Below are positions 23,496 to 29,017 of a stretch of DNA of 29,017 nucleotides, one piece after another; the stretch's first letter is position 1, and every line of letters begins with the position of its first letter. Below the pieces are notes generated by a model that was given only the letters and a program-made list of their open reading frames with translations, was not told the DNA's origin and made no database searches. The position numbers and the translations under genes were made by a program. Origin of the DNA: a virus; the IMG/VR virus record IMGVR_UViG_3300023174_000511, positions 1 to 29,017 of that record, one strand, 5' to 3'.

Positions 23496-24478
23496 TGGCA
23501 ACTCTCGCAGAAATTCGTGCTAAACTTCAAGAAGCACAATCAAAGTCCACAGGACAATCCACCGGCGGTGGAGACAACGCAATTTACCCACATTGGAACA
23601 TGCAAGAAGGTAAGGAAGCAGTAATTCGCTTGCTACCAGACGGTAACCCTGCCAATACATTCTTCTGGGTAGAACGTGCAATGATCAAATTGCCGTTCGC
23701 AGGTATCAAAGGTGAAACAGATTCTAAACCAGTTCAAGTACAAGTACCTTGTGTTGAAATGTACAACGACGGTTCAGTATGTCCAATCCTTTCAGAAGTA
23801 CGTGGTTGGTTTAAAGACAAGAGTCTAGAAGAAATGGGTCGTAAGTATTGGAAGAAGCGTTCATACATTTTCCAAGGCTTCGTGGTTGAAGATCCTATCA
23901 AAGAAGATAAGACTCCAGAGAATCCAATCCGTAGATTTATTATCGGTCCTCAAATCTATCAAATCATCCGTTCAGCACTTATGGATCCAGAGTTGGAAGA
24001 ATTGCCAACTGACTACCTCAAAGGTGTCGACTTCCGTATTGCTAAGACATCAAAAGGTGGCTTTGCTGACTACTCTACTTCAAAGTGGAGCCGTCGTGAA
24101 CGTGCATTGACAGAAGTTGAAGCAGCCGCTTTAGAGTCACACCAGTTGCACAACTTGAGCGACTTCCTTCCTAAGAAACCAACGGATGTTGAGTTGAAAG
24201 TTATGAAGGAAATGTTTGAAGCATCAGTTGATGGCGAAGCCTATGATATGGATCGTTGGGGTCAATACTTCAAGCCAGCAGGTATGGGCCAAGTAACCGG
24301 TGATCCTAATAAGCCTGCAGCCAAAGCAGCCGCAGCTCCAGTTGACGACATTGATGATGAGCCAGCACCGGCTGCTAAGGCTGCTCCAGCACCGGCTGCT
24401 GAAGCAACATCTTCCGATGGTTCTGCTAGTCGTGCCCAAGATATCTTGGCTATGATTCGCAATCGTCAAAAGCAATAA
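23495..24478 (+). CDS. gp32: Single-stranded DNA-binding protein gp32
   Basis: Coats ssDNA in replication and recombination and works with UvsX and UvsY. The N-terminal arm (MATLAEIRAKLQEAQ) is the cooperativity region; the OB-fold core includes WNMQEGKEAVIRLLPDG, FFWVERAMIKLPFAG, VPCVEMYNDGSVCPI, YWKKRSYIFQGFVVED and RRFIIGPQIY. The C-terminal ~45 residues are an Ala/Pro/Asp linker ending in AQDILAMIRNRQKQ. Length 327 (T4: 301). T4 gp32 holds zinc with His64, Cys77, Cys87 and Cys90; here only C84 and C94, at the same C-x9-C spacing, remain, with Ile at the His position and Leu at the last Cys, so the zinc site is probably lost. It has a strong AGGAGG site. Confidence 0.92.
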   Translation: MATLAEIRAKLQEAQSKSTGQSTGGGDNAIYPHWNMQEGKEAVIRLLPDGNPANTFFWVERAMIKLPFAGIKGETDSKPVQVQVPCVEMYNDGSVCPILSEVRGWFKDKSLEEMGRKYWKKRSYIFQGFVVEDPIKEDKTPENPIRRFIIGPQIYQIIRSALMDPELEELPTDYLKGVDFRIAKTSKGGFADYSTSKWSRRERALTEVEAAALESHQLHNLSDFLPKKPTDVELKVMKEMFEASVDGEAYDMDRWGQYFKPAGMGQVTGDPNKPAAKAAAAPVDDIDDEPAPAAKAAPAPAAEATSSDGSASRAQDILAMIRNRQKQ

Positions 24479-24488
24479 GACTAAACTA

Positions 24489-24519
24489 GAGTAGTGCGAG
24501 CAGGTCTCGCACTCTCTTT
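24489..24519 (+). terminator. Hairpin between gp32 and the next gene, attenuator-like
   Basis: AGTGCGAG (24493-24500) pairs with CTCGCACT (24506-24513) around a 5-nt loop; outer GAG/CTC extend it across a one-base bulge. The following CTCTTTC is only weakly T-rich, so it is probably a partial terminator that makes gp32 mRNA more abundant than the downstream uvsX genes, or an mRNA 3' stabiliser. Confidence 0.6.
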
Positions 24520-24539
24520 CATACCTCTGGAGAATAATA

Positions 24540-24731
24540 ATGGCAAAGCTAACTAAACTAGCAAAAGTAAATGAATCAATCACTATCAATCGTTATGACA
24601 ACGCATGGATGGTAGAGATTGGTGGACGAGACAAAAAACAAGATTGGAAGAATACCAAGACAGTCTGCAATACAGAAGAAGAACTTCTTGCTGTAATTAA
24701 AGAGTGGAACACAATGGACCTGGACAACTAA
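24540..24731 (+). CDS. Small protein between gp32 and UvsX
   Basis: A 63-residue soluble protein, MAKLTKLAKV followed by a strand pair (ITINRYDNAWMVEIGGRD) and a C-terminal helix (EEELLAVIKEWNTMDL), a compact beta-beta-alpha layout. I recall similar small proteins beside uvsX in marine T4-like phages, but no function is known to me. A TGGAG Shine-Dalgarno precedes it, and uvsX starts one base after its stop, so the two are co-translated. Location suggests a role in recombination or replication. Confidence 0.7.
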   Translation: MAKLTKLAKVNESITINRYDNAWMVEIGGRDKKQDWKNTKTVCNTEEELLAVIKEWNTMDLDN

Positions 24732-24732
24732 T

Positions 24733-25815
24733 ATGGCTAAAGCATTTGATATTTCTAAATTTAGAAAGTCAATTACTAAGTCTATTGAAGGATTGAGTAT
24801 TGGCTTTAATGATCCAACTGATTGGGTATCTACTAATAACTTTGCGTTGAACTATCTTATCAGCGGTGACTTTAACCGAGGAATTCCTCTAGGTAAAGTT
24901 ACAGTATTTGCTGGAGAATCCGGTGCAGGTAAATCATTTATCTGTTCAGGTAACCTAGTAAAAAACGCACAGGCAGCAGGTATCTATCCTATTTTGATTG
25001 ATACTGAAAACGCTCTTGATGAAAAATGGTTACATGCATTAGGCGTTGATACTAATGAGGATAAACTGCTTAAACTCAACATGGCAATGATTGATGATGT
25101 CGCAAAAACCATCGTTGAATTTGTAGCTGAATACAAAGAGATGGATCCTGCAACTCGACCTAAAGTATTGTTTGTAATTGACAGTCTTGGTATGTTGCTT
25201 ACCCCAACCGATGTAAATCAGTTTCAAGCAGGCGATATGAAAGGCGACATGGGCCGTAAGCCAAAGGCATTGACAGCACTTGTTCGTAACTGTGTAAACA
25301 TGTTTGGTAACTTGAATATTGGTATGGTTGCTACTAACCATACATACGCAAGTCAGGATATGTTTGATCCAGACGACAAGATCAGTGGTGGTCAGGGCTT
25401 TATCTATGCGTCGAGTATTGTAGTTGCCATGCGTAAACTCAAACTCAAAGAGGACGAAGATGGTAATAAGATCTCTGAGGTTAAAGGTATTCGTGCTGCC
25501 TGTAAGGTAATGAAAACACGCTACGCTAAACCGTTTGAGAGTGTACAGGTAAAGATTCCTTATGAAACAGGTATGAATCCATATAGTGGACTGGTCGACT
25601 TGTTTGAAGCTAAAGGCATGCTCAAGAAAGAAGGAAACAGTCTTGTGTACACTACCAAAGATGGCGAGATTATCAAACAGTTTCGTAAGGCATGGGAACG
25701 CAATGACAATCAAGGTCTTGACAAAGCCATGGAAGATATTTCAAAACATGGCGAAAAAACCGAATCAGTGATAACTACTAATGTTGAACCTGAAACGGAG
25801 ACTGAAGAACTATGA
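24733..25815 (+). CDS. uvsX: RecA-like recombinase UvsX
   Basis: ATP-dependent strand-exchange protein for recombination-dependent replication and repair. Walker A is GESGAGKS (61-68), Walker B VLFVID (145-150) followed by SLGML, and the DNA-binding loop region includes GDMKGDMGRKPKALTALVRN. VATNHTYASQDMFDPDDKISGGQG is characteristic of T4-type UvsX. Length 360 (T4: 391). The acidic C-terminus (EPETETEEL) is typical for modulating DNA binding. It lies between a small protein and an acidic small protein and overlaps the latter by 4 nt (ATGA). No promoter of its own is visible; it is probably read from the gp32 promoter through the attenuator-like hairpin. Confidence 0.96.
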   Translation: MAKAFDISKFRKSITKSIEGLSIGFNDPTDWVSTNNFALNYLISGDFNRGIPLGKVTVFAGESGAGKSFICSGNLVKNAQAAGIYPILIDTENALDEKWLHALGVDTNEDKLLKLNMAMIDDVAKTIVEFVAEYKEMDPATRPKVLFVIDSLGMLLTPTDVNQFQAGDMKGDMGRKPKALTALVRNCVNMFGNLNIGMVATNHTYASQDMFDPDDKISGGQGFIYASSIVVAMRKLKLKEDEDGNKISEVKGIRAACKVMKTRYAKPFESVQVKIPYETGMNPYSGLVDLFEAKGMLKKEGNSLVYTTKDGEIIKQFRKAWERNDNQGLDKAMEDISKHGEKTESVITTNVEPETETEEL

Positions 25816-26048
25816 AAGACGATTTAATTGCTGACTTGTGGACACTGGTAGTTGAACATATTCCAGAAAAACAACGCAAAGACGTTGCTGCTGACTTTGT
25901 CAACACACTACTAGATTATGGTATTAAAGAAAGTGTCCTAGAAGGCCTTATGGGTGTAGATCCATATTTGGACCAAGCCATCGAGTATTCCATTGATGGT
26001 GAGGAAATTGAAGAAGACGATTACGACTACAACGAAGACGAGGACTAA
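25812..26048 (+). CDS. Small acidic protein between UvsX and UvsY
   Basis: A 78-residue protein with two helices (DDLIADLWTLVVEHIP and VAADFVNTLLDYG), a third short helix (SVLEGLMGVDPYLDQAIEY) and an Asp/Glu/Tyr tail (EEIEEDDYDYNEDED). The tail may mimic DNA charge or bind a basic partner. I recall comparable genes next to uvsX in marine T4-like phages; function is unknown to me. It starts within the uvsX stop (ATGA) and ends one base into uvsY (TAATG), so all three are translationally coupled, which implies a role with the recombination complex. Confidence 0.75.
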   Translation: MKDDLIADLWTLVVEHIPEKQRKDVAADFVNTLLDYGIKESVLEGLMGVDPYLDQAIEYSIDGEEIEEDDYDYNEDED

Positions 26049-26503
26049 TGAATTGGTACGATAAGGTTAGCAAGGATATTTCTAATATTCCTGATGCAGT
26101 AGCATACTATGAAGCCGAACTAATAGCGGCAAAGGTAGATGTTAAAGTAGCAGGCAATTTAGAAAGAGCTGCGGCTAATATGCCGGGTATTGTTGAAAAC
26201 CGATTTAATCAACTTCAAGAAATCGAAGGTATCTTAGAATATTTAAACATAGAACTAAGACGTCTTCGTAGTCAACATTTTCGTAAGTATTTAGAAAGTT
26301 ATCAACGGGCTTTGTCTTCGAGAGACTGTGAAAAGTTTGTCGAGGGCGAAGCTGACGTTGTAGACTTTGAAAAAATTATCAACGAATTTGCCCTACTGCG
26401 TAATAAATGGTTGGGCATTATCAAAGCACTTGACATTAAACAATGGCAAGTATCAAACATCGTAAAATTACGAACCGCAGGATTAGAAGACGCAACTCTA
26501 TGA
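26048..26503 (+). CDS. uvsY: Recombination mediator UvsY
   Basis: Loads UvsX on gp32-coated ssDNA. At 151 residues it matches T4 UvsY (137) in size and is helical: a first helix with DAVAYYEAELIAA, a central heptad-like helix (NLERAAANMPGIVENRFNQLQEIEGILEYLNIELRRLRSQH in outline), SSRDCEKFVEGEADVVDFEKIINEF, and a C-terminal helix pair (LLRNKWLGIIKALDIKQWQVSNIVKLR) resembling the T4 hexamerisation end (LDAIKSRGFAIKHIQDMR). It immediately follows the uvsX unit and overlaps the sugar dehydrogenase start by 4 nt (ATGA), tying a recombination gene to a sugar gene. Confidence 0.85.
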   Translation: MNWYDKVSKDISNIPDAVAYYEAELIAAKVDVKVAGNLERAAANMPGIVENRFNQLQEIEGILEYLNIELRRLRSQHFRKYLESYQRALSSRDCEKFVEGEADVVDFEKIINEFALLRNKWLGIIKALDIKQWQVSNIVKLRTAGLEDATL

Positions 26504-27297
26504 AAATAGGTATCATTGGGTTTGGCTTTGTTGGCCAAGCTATTGGTTGGGCACACCGTTCTGACGATTTAGTTATACGCGATCCAAAATTAGAAGATAG
26601 CGCCAGCCTTGATCAGTTTACCGGGTGTGATGCAATTTTTATTTGCGTCCCAAGTCCACCTACGGGAGATTTATATGAAAACGGCCGATGCGATAGTTCA
26701 ATTTTAGAACAAACATTAAAAGAATTATTATTTGTTACTATCAATAATCCAATCCCAATTATCTGCAAAACTACTGCGCCGCCAAGCGTATATGCAAGAT
26801 TGCAAAAAGAATATCCAAACATTGTTCATTGTCCGGAGTTTTTAACTGCGGCTAATGCTACTACAGATTATGCTAATGCTGATAGTTGTGTGATTGGTGG
26901 AGATTATGATTGGGCTGTAAAAGCACGTGATGTCATTAGACACGGTCGTCCGATGGTACATGATAAATTCACTATAGTTCCAATCAAAGTTGCAGCATTA
27001 CACAAATATCTAATGAACAGTTATCTTGCTACAAGAGTAACGTTTATGAACGATTTTAAAAAATTAGCAGATGCCGAAGAAGTAGAATGGGAAGATCTAG
27101 CATATCTTGCCAAGCACGACGGGCGGATTGGGTACAGTCATTTAGATGTGCCAGGTCCGGATGGGCAATACGGCTGGGGCGGCGCATGTTTTCCCAAAGA
27201 CGTTGCTGCTATAATTGAAGAAGCAATAGATTTAGAAGTTGATTTAGAGCTATTACAACGAGTAGAAACTCTCAATAAAATACATAGACGACTATAA
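26500..27297 (+). CDS. Short UDP-glucose/GDP-mannose dehydrogenase-like protein
   Basis: A 265-residue NAD-binding sugar-nucleotide dehydrogenase relative. The N-terminal Rossmann motif is GFGFVG (G7, G9, G12). CPEFLTAANA (111-120) matches the family PEFL motif; K169 and N173 in HKYLMNS align with the catalytic Lys/Asn helix. GGACFPKD (228-234 region) holds the catalytic Cys230. Full-length enzymes have about 390-450 residues; this one stops right after the central helix domain and lacks the C-terminal sugar-nucleotide-binding domain. It could be a minimal enzyme with another substrate or one that needs a partner. The start at 26500 (not 26443) is chosen because it begins the Rossmann strand and forms an ATGA overlap with uvsY. 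It converges on the GT17 gene with a 6-bp overlap. Confidence 0.82.
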   Translation: MKIGIIGFGFVGQAIGWAHRSDDLVIRDPKLEDSASLDQFTGCDAIFICVPSPPTGDLYENGRCDSSILEQTLKELLFVTINNPIPIICKTTAPPSVYARLQKEYPNIVHCPEFLTAANATTDYANADSCVIGGDYDWAVKARDVIRHGRPMVHDKFTIVPIKVAALHKYLMNSYLATRVTFMNDFKKLADAEEVEWEDLAYLAKHDGRIGYSHLDVPGPDGQYGWGGACFPKDVAAIIEEAIDLEVDLELLQRVETLNKIHRRL

Positions 27298-28092
27298 AAA
27301 TTTAGTCCAGAATGGAAATTTACGTAATTCTTTTTCTACGATTGCAGGATATCCTGGATTTTTACAATAGATAGTAGTAGTCTTGCCGTTGATTGCATCG
27401 CCGGTGTTTCCAGCGTGAAAATGTTCTAACATTTTTACTGTGTCTTTGTTTTGAGTTTCGATACAACTTTCAGCTTTGTATTTAAGACTTGCATCATCTC
27501 CCATCCACCCCCAGTGCCATCCTGCTGTTTCATTAGGAAATGATACACAATGATCTCTATTCTTTTTCTTTTGGGCGTGACCAACACCTGCTTGTAATCC
27601 TTTATACAGTTCACAAGGATCTTTAAACATATTTTTTTTTGCAACTACATTTCCCGCCCATTTACGATTTACCTTTTGATCAAATTTATAGATATAAAAA
27701 TCTAAAGTACATGTTACAGGCTTATTGGTTTCATTTAAGAATTTAAGTATCTCTGGGAATAATTCTGGATTTAAATTTTCGTCTAGGTCACTATGCATGA
27801 TAACATCATCTTCTGCACAGTCCATATATCCTGATAATAATGCAGCACGTTGGCCATTTTCAATGTCCCAATTTGACCATGTATCTGGAATATCTAATTT
27901 AACAACCTTTAATCGATCACCCAGGTGCTCGTATCTTTTAATATTGTCACTGAGATAATATGGCTTAGGTTTGCCGCTAAGTGTTCTATTGCCTTCGCAA
28001 ATAATCCACCTATCTACATAACTTTTACTAAGTTCGATTCTTAAATCTAATAGATGAAATTCGTTATTGAATAAAGTAGTATCAACAATCAT
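27292..28092 (-). CDS. Family 17 glycosyltransferase
   Basis: A 266-residue GT17-like enzyme (family of beta-1,4-N-acetylglucosaminyltransferases). Features are an opening FNNEFHLLDLRIEL, ICEGNRTLSGKPKPYYL, a D-x-D type SDLDE at 101-105 preceded by DDVIMH, a central LDFYIYKFD and a late GWHWGWMGD followed by EHFHAGN. These match the family order. It transfers a sugar from a nucleotide donor to an acceptor, perhaps host surface glycan or phage DNA or protein; the acceptor cannot be read. It starts one base after the methyltransferase stop, in one minus-strand unit with it. Confidence 0.82.
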   Translation of the reverse strand: MIVDTTLFNNEFHLLDLRIELSKSYVDRWIICEGNRTLSGKPKPYYLSDNIKRYEHLGDRLKVVKLDIPDTWSNWDIENGQRAALLSGYMDCAEDDVIMHSDLDENLNPELFPEILKFLNETNKPVTCTLDFYIYKFDQKVNRKWAGNVVAKKNMFKDPCELYKGLQAGVGHAQKKKNRDHCVSFPNETAGWHWGWMGDDASLKYKAESCIETQNKDTVKMLEHFHAGNTGDAINGKTTTIYCKNPGYPAIVEKELRKFPFWTKFL

Positions 28093-28093
28093 A

Positions 28094-28723
28094 TTAAAAT
28101 TTGTAAATTATTTGATATTCGTCGTATAAGGGAAATATATTTTTTTCTGCCAAATATTGATAAATGGCTCGCCCCTTGCCAGTTCGTTGACCGTTAGATA
28201 AAAATGCATTATCGTCTATAGCAACAATACAATTAGATAGATAGGGTTCTATCGCCTTGAATTCTTTTAAATGATGTTGTGCGCTTGGGTCATCATTGGT
28301 CCAATCGACATCATAACTATCTAGATAAAACAAATTTACAGAATTTAAATCTGATAATGATGCTAACCACGACACACTATCAGAACAAAAAGATCTATAA
28401 TATCGATTGTCTATAAAATTATTAGCAGTATTGACTGCAGATTGATCGATATCAACAGATCGAACAAACCCTCCATGCATTTTTACCAATTCAGCAAATA
28501 AAAATCCACTGTTTCCATCTTTCCAATTATTTGGATTTCTAACAGTTCCTGTTTCTATAATTTGATAATCTGTTGATTTAAGTGTTGATAGCTCATCGAA
28601 TATAATTTGAAAACCATGGGATCTATTATAAATGTCTTTGAGTAACCCTCTTTTAACACCACTGGCATTGATTGCCAATTTTGGTTTATATTCAGTTTGA
28701 AAAGTGTGCATCCATTCGTTCAT
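28094..28723 (-). CDS. Class I SAM-dependent methyltransferase
   Basis: A 209-residue methyltransferase-fold protein. Motif I is IETGTVR (56-62) followed by GNSGFLFAELV; the acidic end of strand 2 is SVDID (89-93); strand 4 is NLFYLDSYD (130-138), and CIVAIDDNAF (165-174) gives strand 5. The type resembles the methyltransferases that act on glycan or small-molecule substrates in glycan gene clusters. The first gene of a divergent minus-strand unit with the GT17 enzyme, with a leaderless-type late promoter. Its target is unknown; methylation of a sugar residue fits the neighbours. Confidence 0.75.
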   Translation of the reverse strand: MNEWMHTFQTEYKPKLAINASGVKRGLLKDIYNRSHGFQIIFDELSTLKSTDYQIIETGTVRNPNNWKDGNSGFLFAELVKMHGGFVRSVDIDQSAVNTANNFIDNRYYRSFCSDSVSWLASLSDLNSVNLFYLDSYDVDWTNDDPSAQHHLKEFKAIEPYLSNCIVAIDDNAFLSNGQRTGKGRAIYQYLAEKNIFPLYDEYQIIYKF

Positions 28724-28728
28724 ACAAA

Positions 28729-28734
28729 TATTTA
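28729..28734 (-). promoter_or_regulatory. Late promoter core (GATAAATA) for methyltransferase-GT17
   Basis: The minus strand reads GATAAATATTTGTATG, with TAAATA exactly 5 nt before the ATG at 28723. It faces away from the next promoter across a 41-bp intergenic region. Confidence 0.7.
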
Positions 28735-28753
28735 TCTGAGTATATTATTGTGG

Positions 28754-28759
28754 TAAATA
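28754..28759 (+). promoter_or_regulatory. Late promoter core (GGTAAATA) for cytidylyltransferase-like gene
   Basis: GGTAAATATTTGCATG: TAAATA exactly 5 nt before the ATG at 28765. With the opposing promoter it makes a divergent late promoter pair. Confidence 0.7.
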
Positions 28760-28764
28760 TTTGC

Positions 28765-29017
28765 ATGAAAAAAATTGTACTTGTAACAGGCGGTTTTGAC
28801 CCTATCCATTCAGGACACCTCAAATATTTCAGAGAAGCTAAAAAATTAGGCGATTGGCTAGTTGTAGGAATCAACAGCGACCTATGGCTATCAAAAAAGA
28901 AAGGCAGGCCATTCATGCCGGTTTGGGAACGATACGAGATTATCAATAATTTAAAAATGGTTGATCAGACTGTGGTAGTTGCTGACGATCCAGATGGTAG
29001 TTGTACCACTTTTATCA
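28765..29017 (+). CDS. Cytidylyltransferase-like protein, 3' end outside window
   Basis: 84 residues are visible before the edge. The N-terminus KKIVLVTGGFDPIHSGHLKY has the HxGH nucleotidyltransferase signature (H15-SGH18), followed by AKKLGDWLVVGINSD, GRPFMPVWERYEII and VDQTVVV, the order seen in HldE/RfaE C-terminal domains and glycerol-3-phosphate cytidylyltransferases. It would activate a phosphorylated sugar or alcohol with CTP or ATP to make a nucleotide-sugar donor. The exact substrate cannot be assigned. It has its own late promoter and probably works with the dehydrogenase, GT17 and methyltransferase genes. Confidence 0.8.
   Translation, partial: MKKIVLVTGGFDPIHSGHLKYFREAKKLGDWLVVGINSDLWLSKKKGRPFMPVWERYEIINNLKMVDQTVVVADDPDGSCTTFI

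Noticed and set aside
25039-25713. 224-residue open frame antisense to uvsX
   Set aside because: It lies wholly opposite a strongly conserved gene, has shadow-type composition (Cys/His/Phe/Thr-rich), and no SD or promoter.
26443-26499. 19-residue N-terminal extension of the sugar dehydrogenase
   Set aside because: It overlaps uvsY, is Arg-rich out-of-frame sequence, and the Rossmann strand begins at the ATG at 26500, which forms a standard ATGA overlap.
1-29017. tRNA genes, CRISPR arrays, insertion sequences or integrase/attachment sites
   Set aside because: I saw no cloverleaf, regular spacer array, transposase or integrase; the window is compact lytic-phage coding sequence.

Overview
This window is part of the genome of a T4-like contractile-tailed phage (Caudoviricetes, Tevenvirinae-type core gene set). 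It carries recognisable T4 homologues for the neck (gp13, gp14, gp15), tail sheath and tube (gp18, gp19), a tube-fold baseplate protein (gp48/gp54 type), the head-completion nuclease gp4, both terminase subunits (gp16, gp17), dNMP kinase (gp1), ssDNA-binding protein gp32 and the recombination pair UvsX/UvsY. Gene style (large 'structural protein', small acidic proteins beside uvsX, enlarged sheath and neck proteins) is that of aquatic T4-like phages of the cyanophage/pelagiphage kind. There are no photosynthesis genes. One small secreted Ala/Lys/Pro-rich protein looks like those of Betaproteobacteria, so a proteobacterial host is my guess, not a demonstrated fact.

Layout. 1-5532 (+): the 3' part of a giant virion protein with a tandem beta-propeller-like region. 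5501-9165 (-): a short coiled-coil-like protein, a degenerate Nudix-fold protein, gp15 and gp14. 9199-10690 (+): gp13 and dNMP kinase. 10604-10939 (-): a degenerate HNH/zinc protein overlapping the kinase antisense. 11046-19341 (+): gp18, gp19, terminator, tube-like protein, hypothetical, gp4, gp16, three further late proteins, terminator. 19399-22814 (+): gp17 and a 605-residue unknown. 22990-23359 (+): a secreted peptide and an ORF without a start codon. 23495-26503 (+): gp32, a small protein, UvsX, a small acidic protein, UvsY. 26500-28723: a sugar-nucleotide dehydrogenase (+) converging on a GT17 glycosyltransferase and a methyltransferase (-). 28765-end (+): a cytidylyltransferase-like gene cut by the window edge. 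The last four genes look like a surface-glycan or nucleotide-sugar module.

Regulation is the most striking signal. A T4 late-promoter core (TAAATA, from TATAAATA) lies at a nearly fixed distance from the start codon of most transcription-unit-first genes. Seven have exactly 5 nt between motif and ATG, which puts the expected late transcription start on the A of the ATG. These genes lack a Shine-Dalgarno sequence, while downstream genes and the sheath gene mostly have one or are stop/start coupled. This suggests leaderless late mRNAs initiated from head-to-head promoters and from promoters nested in the previous stop codon. By contrast the dNMP kinase and gp32 genes carry sigma70-like promoters and strong SDs, as expected for early/middle genes using host RNA polymerase.
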